Shown here: positions 16,300-24,109 of the stretch, in pieces
Position numbering within the stretch: position 1 is the stretch's first letter
Layout: every line of letters starts with the position of its first letter
Source: Pseudomonas monteilii
Lineage (GTDB): Bacteria; Pseudomonadota; Gammaproteobacteria; Pseudomonadales; Pseudomonadaceae
Direction of reading: 5' to 3'
Length of the DNA: 64,000 bases
Assembly: GCA_001534745.1 (NCBI GenBank)
Contig: CP013997.1
Location: forward strand, 2,852,001-2,916,000
The notes under the pieces: generated by a model
What the model saw: only the letters and a program-made list of their open reading frames with translations
The model's database searches: none
Told to the model about the DNA's origin: nothing
Position numbers and translations under genes: made by a program

Positions 16300-16834
16300 G
16301 GCGATAGCGTCCGGTTCGTCATCGCCTGACAGGGCCCTATCGCTGGCAAGCCAGCTCCCACCCCGATCTCTGCAGACTGTCGATGTAGGCATGGCTGTGC
16401 CAGCACCTTGTGGGAGCGGGCTTGCCCGCGATAGCGTCCGGTCCGTCACCGCCTGACAGGGCCCTATCGCTGGCAAGCCAGCTCCCACCCTGATCTCTGC
16501 AGACTGTCGATGTAGGCATGGCTTGCAATCACCTTGCGGGAGCGGGCTTGCCCGCGATAGCGTCCGGTCCGTCACCGCCTGACAGGGCCCTATCGCTGGC
16601 AAGCCAGCTCCCACCCTGATCTCTTCAGCCCGTCGATGTAGGCATGGCTATGCCAGCACCTTGTGGGAGCGGGCTTGCCCGCGATAGCGTCCGGTTCGTC
16701 ACCGCCTGATAGGGCCCTATCGCTGGCAAGCCAGCTCCCACCCCGATCTCTGTAGCCTGTCGGTGTAGGCATGGCTGTGCAAGCGTCCTGTGGGAGCGGG
16801 CTTGCCCGCGATAGCGTCCGGTCCGTCACCGCTT
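16300..16834. repeat. 126-127 bp tandem array of composite REP units
   Basis: Four units start at 16338, 16465, 16591 and 16718, preceded by a partial unit. Each unit holds two different palindromes, GCTGGCAAGCCAGC and GCGGGCTTGCCCGCG, joined by conserved linkers with GTCGATGTAGGCATGGCT and GTCCGTCACCGCCTGACAGG. Units differ at only a few bases. It fills most of the gap between fpvF and the DUF1615 gene. No spacers or coding sequence are present. Confidence 0.95.
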
Positions 16835-16983
16835 GCATCGCGGGTAAACCACAGAGGGGTTGTGTCGGCCTGACAAACCAGTGTTGAGATCAACCGAGGA
16901 GGCATGCCAAGGCGTAGGTCCACCCCCGATCGGCCTGGAATGCCTGCAGCTCGACCAGGCCGAAGGGGCATGACAGACAGCGT

Positions 16984-18066
16984 CTACCGTGCCATGCATC
17001 GCTGGTAGCGCTCATCCACCCGTTTGGCGAACCAGGCGGTGGTCAGCTTGCGGGTGATCTTGGGGCTCTTCAGTTCGATGCCCGGCAGAATCGCCCGGGG
17101 CACGGGCTTCCCAGCCTTGGCATCGGCCAGGGCGAACACGCGCGTGTGAACCACCGTCTGCTCGAAGCTCAGGTCATTGCCCTTTTCCAGCTGGCTGCGG
17201 ATTTGCGGGTTGCGCAGCCCCAACTGGCGCCCCAGCAGGCGCGCGGCCTTTTCGGTCGAGCCCGGCAACAGCGAGCCGGGTGCGATCAGGTCACCGTCCA
17301 GCGCCAGCTCGACCCCGGTGACCTGGCTCAGCGCGGCCTGAAACGCCGCGTTGCGACTGGCGTACCAGCCGGCATTGAAATCGGCGAAGCGGTACAGCGG
17401 ACGCGGATAGTTGACCGGATACCCCAGCAGGTGCGCGATGCCGAAGTACAGGCCGCCGCGCCGAGTGAACACTTCCTGGCGAATCGTGCCCGGCACGCCG
17501 TAAGGGTAATCCTGGGCATGGTGTTCGGCGAAGTCGACGCTGACCTGCATCGGACCACCCGTGTGCACCGGGTTGAGGCCACCAAGCAGGGTGTTGCCCA
17601 GGGGCAGGCCGCTGATCACGTCGTCATACAGCGCACTGAGCTGCTTCTCGCTGCGCACTGCCTGCAAGCGCTCCTCGTAGGTCTTGCCGTTGTTCGAGCG
17701 GGTACGCAGCGCAGCATCGACCAGGACACCCGGAACCAGCACACGCCTGGCTCGTCGCTCGATCTCGGCGCGGGCGATGCGGCCCAGGCCCGGCACCTGG
17801 GGGTCGGCATTGAACGTGGACTCCTGCTCGGCCACCGCCAGGACGGCGCACAGGTTGTCCTGGCTCGGCTCGAGGCGCTGGGCCGCGAAGGCCACCTGGA
17901 TGTCCTGTGCCCAGCCGGCCCGATCCTTCACGTTGCCCGGCAGCAGGCGCAGCACGGTCTGGCGGACCTCGGCCGGGTCGGCTTCCGGCACGCGGTCCTG
18001 ACGCCCGGCGCAGCCTTGCAGCAAGGCCAGGGCCACCAGCAGCCCACCCAGGGCACGGCGGTTCAG
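16984..18066 (-). CDS. DUF1615 family lipoprotein
   Basis: A 360-residue outer-membrane-type lipoprotein of unknown function. The signal sequence ends in the lipobox LLQGC. The DUF1615 body is recognisable from long conserved segments such as NPVHTGGPMQVSVDFAEHH and LYRFADFNAGWYASRNAAFQ. The last of these, with an earlier LAVAEQESTFN, resembles a lytic-transglycosylase-like fold, so a role at peptidoglycan is possible but unproved. No ATG is near the signal sequence. The best start is CTG at 18066, inside a CTGA overlap with the upstream gene and 7 bases after GGAG. A longer open frame further upstream is antisense-like and was not used. Confidence 0.83.
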   Translation of the reverse strand: MNRRALGGLLVALALLQGCAGRQDRVPEADPAEVRQTVLRLLPGNVKDRAGWAQDIQVAFAAQRLEPSQDNLCAVLAVAEQESTFNADPQVPGLGRIARAEIERRARRVLVPGVLVDAALRTRSNNGKTYEERLQAVRSEKQLSALYDDVISGLPLGNTLLGGLNPVHTGGPMQVSVDFAEHHAQDYPYGVPGTIRQEVFTRRGGLYFGIAHLLGYPVNYPRPLYRFADFNAGWYASRNAAFQAALSQVTGVELALDGDLIAPGSLLPGSTEKAARLLGRQLGLRNPQIRSQLEKGNDLSFEQTVVHTRVFALADAKAGKPVPRAILPGIELKSPKITRKLTTAWFAKRVDERYQRCMAR

Positions 18067-18614
18067 GGCTGTTCTCCGATCAGGTAGGTCTTGCTGATGT
18101 GACGAAACGCCGGATGCGCCGAGCTGCCAAGCACTTCGAACAGCACCATCTCGCGGGTGACGATCTGCGCACCGGCATGGCGCATGCGGGCCAGCCCCAG
18201 CTGCTTGTTCTCCGCCCGGCGACTGTCGCAGGCGTCCTCGACGACGAACACGGTCTTGCCCAGGGCCAGCAGGTCCATCACCGTCTGCAGGACGCAGACA
18301 TGGGTTTCCATGCCGCACACGATGACCTGCTGGCGCGCCAGCAACGCGGCAGGCAGACACTCGCCGGCCACGCAGGAAAAGTGCAGCTTCTCCACCACCT
18401 CGGCCTGCGGTGCCACGGCCGTCAACGCGGCGACGGTCGGCCCCAGGCCTTTGGGGTATTGCTCGGAAATGACCATGGGCAGCGCCAGGTCGGTGCACGC
18501 CGCCAGCAGCCAGCGCGTGCGCGCCAGCATGCCGTCGGGGTCACTCATGGAGCCGATGAGTTTTTCCTGGACATCGACGACCAGCAACGTGGCCTGTGCG
18601 GGATCGATCAACAT
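18063..18614 (-). CDS. Isochorismatase-family cysteine hydrolase
   Basis: A 183-residue cytosolic hydrolase. The catalytic triad of the family is present: Asp in LLVVDVQEK, Lys in VEKLHFSC, and Cys in GMETHVCV. Members cleave amide or vinyl-ether bonds; the YcaC-type subgroup has no agreed substrate. It lies downstream of the thioesterase gene by 95 bp and overlaps the DUF1615 gene by 4 bases. AAGGACC precedes the ATG. Despite the siderophore context there is no isochorismate pathway in view, so the name reflects the fold only. Confidence 0.87.
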   Translation of the reverse strand: MLIDPAQATLLVVDVQEKLIGSMSDPDGMLARTRWLLAACTDLALPMVISEQYPKGLGPTVAALTAVAPQAEVVEKLHFSCVAGECLPAALLARQQVIVCGMETHVCVLQTVMDLLALGKTVFVVEDACDSRRAENKQLGLARMRHAGAQIVTREMVLFEVLGSSAHPAFRHISKTYLIGEQP

Positions 18615-18709
18615 GTGCGGTCCTTGCCTGGGTGCGGTGCCGCCAAGCCTCCATCAACCCAGGGGCCGGCGTCAATCCAACCGCCGAGGGCGGTGGAAGT
18701 TCCCCCGGC

Positions 18710-19429
18710 TCAGGCGTGCCCGCGTAACGGCTCCAGCGCGGCGGTGAGCGCGCCCAGCACGTCGGCTTCCTGCTCATGGATGAAGAAATGCCCGCCAGGG
18801 AACAGGCTGAGGGAGAAGTCGCCGGCACTCTCCCGACCCCAGGCCCGCAATTGCGCTTCGTTGGCCTTGTCCTGCTCGCCGGCGAACACGTGCACGGGGC
18901 ACTGCAGCAATGGCCGCTGGCGATAGGCATAGCGGCCGCACAACAGAAAGTCTGCGCGCAGGACCGGCAAGGTCAGGCTCATCAGCTCCTCGTTGGCCAG
19001 CACTTCTTCAGGCGTGCCTTGCAAGGTGCGCAACTCGTCGATCAGCTCGGCATCGGACTTGGGCTCGCGCCAGTTGGCGCCGTCGTAGCCTTCACGGCGC
19101 GTCGGCGCAGCCGTCCCACTGGCGAACAGGGCCACCGGTGGCGGGCATCCCAGCGCGCGCAAGGCATGCACCAGCTCGAACGCCAGCAGCGCGCCCAGGC
19201 TATGACCGAGCACGGCATAGGGCGGCTGTGCGTGATGGCGGACCTCTTCGGCCAGCTGCCGAGCCAGCGCCGCCAGATCGGTCTGCAAGGGCTCGCCCAG
19301 CCGCGCGCCACGCCCCGGCAACTCCACGGGCGTCACCCGCACCCAGGCGGGGAGCGTGCGCCGCCAGCGGCTGTAGACCATGGCACTGGCGCCGGAATAC
19401 GGCAGGCACAACAGGTTGAGGACGGACAT
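18710..19429 (-). CDS. Type II thioesterase of the pyoverdine locus (PA2411-like)
   Basis: A 239-residue alpha/beta hydrolase that releases wrongly primed or stalled groups from non-ribosomal peptide synthetase carrier domains. The nucleophile motif is GHSLGA, the acid lies in FAGEQDKAN, and the catalytic His in PGGHFFIHEQ. PYSGAS at the N-terminus is typical of type II enzymes. It begins 5 bp after the mbtH stop. The place between the fpv operon and mbtH matches P. aeruginosa PA2411, rather than pvdG, which lies next to pvdL. Expression from the PvdS box upstream of mbtH is inferred. Confidence 0.9.
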   Translation of the reverse strand: MSVLNLLCLPYSGASAMVYSRWRRTLPAWVRVTPVELPGRGARLGEPLQTDLAALARQLAEEVRHHAQPPYAVLGHSLGALLAFELVHALRALGCPPPVALFASGTAAPTRREGYDGANWREPKSDAELIDELRTLQGTPEEVLANEELMSLTLPVLRADFLLCGRYAYRQRPLLQCPVHVFAGEQDKANEAQLRAWGRESAGDFSLSLFPGGHFFIHEQEADVLGALTAALEPLRGHA

Positions 19430-19434
19430 CGCGG

Positions 19435-19659
19435 TTACGGCGCGCTGGCCGATTCGGCCATCTTCTGGCGCAGGCTCAGCGGACGCATGTCGGTCCAGAC
19501 CTCTTCGATGTAGGCCAGGCAGTCCTGCTTCAGGCCACTCTTGCCGACCGCGCGCCAGCCGCTGGGGATCTCCTTGTAGTCGGGCCAGATGGAATACTGC
19601 TCTTCATGGTTGACCACTACCTGGAACACGATGTCGTCGCGATCGAATACGGAAGTCAT
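19435..19659 (-). CDS. MbtH-like NRPS chaperone
   Basis: A 74-residue MbtH family protein, which binds adenylation domains of non-ribosomal peptide synthetases and supports their folding and activity. The family signature is clear: [10 protein letters not shown] near residue 18 and GWRAVGKSG with the late DMRPLS. The strong site AAGGAGACAGGCA precedes the ATG. It is the first gene after a perfect PvdS promoter and corresponds by position to P. aeruginosa PA2412, which is needed for pyoverdine production. Confidence 0.95.
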   Translation of the reverse strand: MTSVFDRDDIVFQVVVNHEEQYSIWPDYKEIPSGWRAVGKSGLKQDCLAYIEEVWTDMRPLSLRQKMAESASAP

Positions 19660-19722
19660 TGCCTGTCTCCTTGATTGTCAGGGGCGCGCGAGGCGGTTGG
19701 GCGTTCGGCGGCTATGGGGGAG

Positions 19723-19746
19723 ACGAGCCTGGCGGTCGGGAATTTA
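19723..19746 (-). promoter_or_regulatory. PvdS-dependent promoter of mbtH
   Basis: Reverse strand TAAAT (19746-19742), 16 bases, CGT (19725-19723). A perfect match to the box, 64 bp before the mbtH start. Confidence 0.9.
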
Positions 19747-19781
19747 CCCCGTCCCTTCACGCCCCTGTCACGCGGCCTGGC

Positions 19782-20186
19782 TCAACCCAGCCCCCCGAGC
19801 AGGTCGTGTGCGTCGAGCAACCGGAACGCGACCTCCGGGTTACGCTCCAGGCCGCGCCGGATCGCGGCTGGGATCGCCTGGCGCGTACGCCGGCACAAAC
19901 CTGGCTGAGGCATGATTTCGATGACGATGCCACGCATGCTGCGCACTTCGTTCATACCGGGCGCGATCCGCACCTCGATACCCAGCTGCTCGCGCAGACG
20001 GCGCTGCAAGCGCTGCAGGTCGTCGAAATCCCGCAGGTGCTCGAGGCGCTCGATCAAGCGTTTTTCTTCCGGGCGCGTCAGCAGCAGCACCCGGCAGGCT
20101 TCGCTGGAAGCCTGCTCAAGGAGCGCTCGGCCGCAATCGCAGACACCGGCCGGACAGGAGGGACGCACAGGCGTGGAAGACGTCAT
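19782..20186 (-). CDS. Conserved hypothetical protein with Cys cluster
   Basis: A 134-residue basic protein without signal peptide. The N-terminus has CPAGVCDCG, three cysteines that could bind metal. A charged helical part follows (RPEEKRLIERLEHL, LQRLQRRLREQ) and then a hydrophobic-basic domain ending in LLDAHDLLGGLG. No ribosome binding site is convincing. I used the ATG at 20186; 20198 and 20240 are alternatives. The mbtH PvdS box lies 36 bp beyond its stop. I do not recognise a characterised family. Confidence 0.6.
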   Translation of the reverse strand: MTSSTPVRPSCPAGVCDCGRALLEQASSEACRVLLLTRPEEKRLIERLEHLRDFDDLQRLQRRLREQLGIEVRIAPGMNEVRSMRGIVIEIMPQPGLCRRTRQAIPAAIRRGLERNPEVAFRLLDAHDLLGGLG

Positions 20187-20249
20187 GGGACTGAGCATAG
20201 CGTGATTCGAGTGCGTGGGGTGGAGTCGCCAACATCGCAAGAAACGGCG

Positions 20250-20491
20250 CGAAGTTGTCGTTTGTACTTTTTATTGACGTCAATAAAGGCTTTTTATTCA
20301 TTTCATTCTTCACTGCCGACGATTTCACACGTGAAACACACAGTTTTTCAGTCAAATTGACGCCATTAAATCGGCACGTCTCATCAACTTTACTGACGTC
20401 AAAATAGTGTAAATAAAACATTACACGATTAATGGCGCATTGCCATTTTCTCGCATACAGTGGTTCCAACTTCACGGAACTACTGCCCCTT
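20250..20491 (+). promoter_or_regulatory. AT-rich control region of the curli operon
   Basis: This segment is far richer in A and T than its surroundings. It contains a perfect 14-bp palindrome TATTGACGTCAATA (20272-20285), a second TGACGTCA (20394-20401), a related half site TTGACG near 20358, and an inverted repeat GTGTAA-N8-TTACAC (20407-20426). These sites are likely operators for the operon; the protein that binds them is unknown. No csgD gene is in the window. Confidence 0.65.
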
Positions 20492-20935
20492 ATGAACGTC
20501 GCCGCCCTGACCACTGTGATCGCGTTGCACCTGTGTGCAGTGTCCGTTGCACAGGCGCAGACCGCGCTCGATGCCACGAGCAGCCTGACCGACCAGCGCA
20601 CCCTGAACCGTGAGCACTTCGGCGGCCTGGTGGTCGGCCAGACGGTGACCCTGGCAGGCCGCGCGTTCTACGACAGCTTCGCCGCCGCCTGGCAGGAGCT
20701 GGACGAGCCCGGTCGGTTCAACGTGGCCATCAGCGAACGGCCGACCGCTCGCCTGGGCAGCCAGGTGTTCGTCGACTACGGCAACCGCCGGCTGTTGCAG
20801 ATGTTCATTCCGCCCAACCGCGCCTTGATCCCGGCGATTGGCGCGGAAGCCGCGGCGCAGGTGTTCCAGGCGATTCTCGATTACCAAGTGGCCCAGGTGT
20901 TCGGCGACCCCGACCTGGCCCGTGACGAACTGTGA
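20492..20935 (+). CDS. csgE: Curli export specificity factor CsgE
   Basis: A 147-residue periplasmic protein that caps the CsgG pore and guides curlin subunits to it. A signal peptide ends near SVAQAQ. The body includes the family segments GLVVGQTVTLAGRAFYDSF and RPTARLGSQVFVDYGNRRL. I chose the ATG at 20492 (MNVAALTT) because it opens the signal peptide; the ribosome binding site is weak. It is the first gene of csgEFAGBC, all on one strand, and csgF follows by 11 bp. Confidence 0.92.
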   Translation: MNVAALTTVIALHLCAVSVAQAQTALDATSSLTDQRTLNREHFGGLVVGQTVTLAGRAFYDSFAAAWQELDEPGRFNVAISERPTARLGSQVFVDYGNRRLLQMFIPPNRALIPAIGAEAAAQVFQAILDYQVAQVFGDPDLARDEL

Positions 20936-20946
20936 AAGGAGGTCGA

Positions 20947-21375
20947 ATGTCTCGCCTATCCCCTGCCCTGCTTGGCCTGGCGCTGAGCCTGGCGATCGGC
21001 GCCGCGGCCCAGGCCAGCGAGCTGGTCTACGTGCCCAACAACCCGTCGTTCGGCGGCAACCCGCTCAACGGCCCGGTGCTGCTCAACCAGGCCACGGCAC
21101 AGAACAAGTTCACCGAGAAGTCGGCGTCCGGCTCGGCCTCCGCGCAGAACGCCCTGACGCAATTCAACAGCATGTTGCAGAGCGCCATTCTCAGCCGCGT
21201 GTCATCGGCCGTGACCTCCAGCATCGTCGGTGCCGATGGACGCTTGACACCGGGCACGGTGGAAACCACCGACTTCACCATCAACATCACCAACTTGTCC
21301 GGCGGACTGTTGCAAATCGTCACGACCGATAAAACCACCGGACAAACGACCCAGTTTCAAATCAATCAACCCTGA
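20947..21375 (+). CDS. csgF: Curli assembly factor CsgF
   Basis: A 142-residue protein that sits at the outer end of the CsgG channel and positions the nucleator. A signal peptide ends near AQASEL. The mature N-terminus carries LVYVPNNPSFGGNPLNG, the segment that in E. coli CsgF inserts into the CsgG pore. The start at 20947 follows AAAGGAGGTCGA, the strongest ribosome binding site of the operon. After the stop 122 bp pass before the curlin gene. Confidence 0.94.
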   Translation: MSRLSPALLGLALSLAIGAAAQASELVYVPNNPSFGGNPLNGPVLLNQATAQNKFTEKSASGSASAQNALTQFNSMLQSAILSRVSSAVTSSIVGADGRLTPGTVETTDFTINITNLSGGLLQIVTTDKTTGQTTQFQINQP

Positions 21376-21497
21376 CCGGTTTGTTGTAACCCCCGTTGTA
21401 CCGTTATGTGATGCGTAGTGCTGTGCAATCGACGGGCAGGCCCGCCTGTGCAAGAAAAACCGACACTCACTTGAATACGAAACATAGGAAGTCAATC

Positions 21498-22646
21498 ATG
21501 AACGCACGTAAATCCCTTCTGTCCATGGCTGTCCTGGTTGCCGTCTCCGGCGTGGCCTTCGCTGACGGCGGTTCGGTCAACACCTCGCAGACCGGCGACA
21601 AGAACCTGCTCAACGTCCTGCAGTCCGACGCCAACGGCTCGAACGTCACGGTCAACCAGACCGGCGCGCGCAACGACTCGATCGTCAACCAGAACGGTGC
21701 CCGCAACAGCGCCAGCGTCAACCAGAACGGCGGCTCGCTGCAGGACGGCGTCGAGCAGTCGGCGCGCCTGAACCAGGGCGGCGATCACAACGATGCCAAG
21801 ATCCGCCAGGAAGGCACCACCGCCTCCAAGGTCGGCGCCACCATCAACCAGGCCCTCAATGGCGGCAGCTTCAACAAGGCGAGCATCACCCAGGTCGGTG
21901 GTCGTGACGATGCCCAGGCCCGTGTCGACCAGGCCGGCAACGCCAACAAAGGCTACATCTACCAGGAACAGACCGTCGGCGGTGTGGCCAGCGTCAACCA
22001 GTCGGGCCAGTTCAACCAGTCGCAGATCAACCAGAACGACAGCTACTACAGCCAGTCGGTCAAGGTGAACCAGAACGGCTTTGCCAACAAAGGCCTGATC
22101 ACCCAGACCGACACTGACTTCAAGAATGCCAGCATCAGCCAGAACGGCCATGGCAACTACGGCTACGTCGAGCAGACCGGCACCAACTTCGGCAGCGCCG
22201 ACATCACCCAGAACGCCTGGGGCAGCGAAGCGACCGCCACCCAGCGCAATGGCAACAACCTCAACGCCAGCATCTCGCAGACGGGCCTGGGCAACCGCGC
22301 CATCACCGACCAGACCGGCCACAACCACACCGCCACGGTCAAGCAGGAAGGCGCCAGCCTGGGCTTCGCCTCGGTCGACCAGAGCGGCCTGAACAACACC
22401 GCCAGCGTGACCCAGAGCTGGGGCAGCAACAACGCCGGCTACGTCACCCAGTCCGGTACCTACAACGAAGAAGCCCTGCTGCAGAGCGGCCGCAACAACA
22501 CCGCCAGCATCACCCAGAGCGGCTTCGGTGGCGCCGGCCAGGCCATGGTCAACAGCGTGAGCGTGACCCAGACCGGCAACCTGCACTCGGCCACCGTCAG
22601 CCAGGCCGGTGGTGCCAGCAACAGCGCCGTGGTCGTACAGCGCTGA
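21498..22646 (+). CDS. csgA: Major curlin subunit CsgA, enlarged
   Basis: A 382-residue secreted amyloid subunit, about 2.5 times the size of E. coli CsgA. A signal peptide (cleavage near AFADGG) is followed by some 29 curlin half-repeats of 11-14 residues, with the usual spaced Gln and Asn (for example VNQTGARNDSI, ITQSGFGGAG). This corresponds to about 14 full strand-turn-strand repeats, against five in E. coli. The ATG has AGGAAG upstream. It is placed before csgG rather than beside csgB, and a strong hairpin follows it. It should build the bulk of the surface fibre for adhesion and biofilm. Confidence 0.92.
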   Translation: MNARKSLLSMAVLVAVSGVAFADGGSVNTSQTGDKNLLNVLQSDANGSNVTVNQTGARNDSIVNQNGARNSASVNQNGGSLQDGVEQSARLNQGGDHNDAKIRQEGTTASKVGATINQALNGGSFNKASITQVGGRDDAQARVDQAGNANKGYIYQEQTVGGVASVNQSGQFNQSQINQNDSYYSQSVKVNQNGFANKGLITQTDTDFKNASISQNGHGNYGYVEQTGTNFGSADITQNAWGSEATATQRNGNNLNASISQTGLGNRAITDQTGHNHTATVKQEGASLGFASVDQSGLNNTASVTQSWGSNNAGYVTQSGTYNEEALLQSGRNNTASITQSGFGGAGQAMVNSVSVTQTGNLHSATVSQAGGASNSAVVVQR

Positions 22647-22674
22647 TCGCCCCACCGTTCTCGATGATGCCGTT

Positions 22675-22697
22675 CCCTGCCGCGCCATGCGGCAGGG
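22675..22697 (+). terminator. Intra-operon hairpin between csgA and csgG
   Basis: A perfect 9-bp stem CCCTGCCGC / GCGGCAGGG with a 5-base loop is followed by ATTT. The T-run is short, so it is likely a partial terminator or 3' stabiliser that keeps csgA mRNA above that of the secretion genes. Confidence 0.6.
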
Positions 22698-22716
22698 ATT
22701 TCACTGGAGTAGACCC

Positions 22717-23583
22717 ATGCGTGCCCGCACCTTTTCACTGATGATCCTCGCGGCGGTTCTGGCCAGCGGCTGCGCCACGTCCCGCCCGGCTGGCACGACC
22801 TCGGCGGCCAGCATTTCACCCCCGACCCACAGCACCCGTGACCTGATGCGCCTTCCGGCCCCTGCCGGCCCGATCGCCGTTGCGGTGTATGGTCTGCGCG
22901 ACCAGACCGGCCAGTACAAACCGTCCCCGGACAGTTCTTTCTCCACCTCGGTCACCCAAGGCGCCGCGTCGCTGCTGGTGACCGCGCTACGCGACTCGCG
23001 CTGGTTCAAACCGGTCGAGCGTGAAAACCTGCAGGACGTGCTCACCGAGCGCAAGATCATCCGCGCCCTGGAGCAACCCCAGGATCAGGCCCAGGCCATG
23101 CTGCCGTCGTTGCGTCCGGCCAACCTGTTGATCGGCGGCGCCATCGTCGCCTACGAAAGCAACGTGCGCACCGGCGGCATCGGCGTGCGCTACCTGGGCA
23201 TCGGCCCGTCGGAGCTGTACCGCCAGGACCAGGTCACCATCAACCTGCGCGCGGTCGACATCCGCAGCGGCGAGATCATCCAGAGCGTGACCACCACCAA
23301 GACGGTGTACTCGACCCAGGTCGACTTCGGCGTGTTCAAGTTCGTCTCGCTCAAGCACCTGCTGGAAGTCGAGACCGGCTTCTCGCGCAACGAACCGGTC
23401 CAGCAGTGCGTGCGCGAAGCGATCGAAAGCGCACTGATCCACCTGATCGCCCAAGGCGCCCGCGATGGCAGCTGGCGCCTGCGTGACCCCGAGGCGCTCA
23501 AGCAGCCGCTGCTGCAAGGGTACTTGAGCAGCTACGACGAACAGACCATGACCCAACCGGTCGCACCGACCCAGGTCAACTGA
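22717..23583 (+). CDS. csgG: Curli secretion channel lipoprotein CsgG
   Basis: A 288-residue outer-membrane lipoprotein that forms the nonameric curlin export pore. The lipobox is LASGC. Conserved stretches include GPIAVAVYGLRDQTGQYKP, the transmembrane hairpin regions (around VRYLGIGPSELYRQDQVTIN and the DFGVFKFVSLKHLLEVETG part), and YESNVRTGG. Length is near that of the family (277 in E. coli). The ATG at 22717 follows CTGGAGTAG. It converts the operon into a complete secretion and assembly set together with csgE and csgF. Confidence 0.95.
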   Translation: MRARTFSLMILAAVLASGCATSRPAGTTSAASISPPTHSTRDLMRLPAPAGPIAVAVYGLRDQTGQYKPSPDSSFSTSVTQGAASLLVTALRDSRWFKPVERENLQDVLTERKIIRALEQPQDQAQAMLPSLRPANLLIGGAIVAYESNVRTGGIGVRYLGIGPSELYRQDQVTINLRAVDIRSGEIIQSVTTTKTVYSTQVDFGVFKFVSLKHLLEVETGFSRNEPVQQCVREAIESALIHLIAQGARDGSWRLRDPEALKQPLLQGYLSSYDEQTMTQPVAPTQVN

Positions 23584-23599
23584 CGTGACGGAGGCATCC

Positions 23600-24109
23600 A
23601 TGACTCAGCACAGGCTACGCTGGTCTACGGCCCTGGTGGCGGCCCTCTGGCTGTACACCGGGTCAGGCCAGGCGAACGACCTGGTCGCCGAGGGCCGCTA
23701 TGCCGGCCTGGGCAATGGCCATCGTGTCGAACTGGAGCAGGCGGGCGGTCTCAACCGTGCGCGCATCGATCAGGCTGGCGTGGCGCAACGGCTGGTGCAG
23801 TCGCAGGCCGGCCTGGCCAACGTCGCCCGGATCGACCAGAGCGGGGCCCATAACTTGGCAGCCGCCTACCAGGTCGGGCTGGGCAACACCCTGAACCTCG
23901 ATCAGTCCGGCAGCTACAACCAGGCCGCCATCGTCCAGGCCGGGACCCGCAACCAGGCCAACGTGGTGCAGAGCGGCGCCTACAACCAGGCGTTCGTCGG
24001 CCAGTACGGCCAGGGCAACCAGGCCAGCGTCACCCAGAGCGGCTTCGGCGGCACGGTGTCGGTCACGCAATACGGCAACCATTCCACGGCCACGGTGACG
24101 CAGCAATGA
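23600..24109 (+). CDS. csgB: Curlin nucleator CsgB
   Basis: A 169-residue curlin-repeat protein. A signal peptide ends near GQANDL; about ten half-repeats follow (such as LDQSGSYNQAA, VVQSGAYNQAF). The repeats are shorter and more regular than in the large csgA product, and the C-terminus ends in TVTQQ. GGAGG lies 5 bases before the ATG. By size and place near the end of the operon it is the likely nucleator, but which of the two curlins nucleates cannot be decided from sequence alone. Confidence 0.85.
   Translation: MTQHRLRWSTALVAALWLYTGSGQANDLVAEGRYAGLGNGHRVELEQAGGLNRARIDQAGVAQRLVQSQAGLANVARIDQSGAHNLAAAYQVGLGNTLNLDQSGSYNQAAIVQAGTRNQANVVQSGAYNQAFVGQYGQGNQASVTQSGFGGTVSVTQYGNHSTATVTQQ

Noticed and set aside
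16300..16834. CRISPR array
   Set aside because: Units of 126-127 bp are repeated in full without unique spacers, and the palindromes are REP sequences. No cas genes are near.
18067..18498. N-terminal extension of the DUF1615 reading frame
   Set aside because: It covers the isochorismatase-fold gene in another frame, is Arg/Gly-rich, and would place the lipoprotein signal sequence in the middle of the protein.
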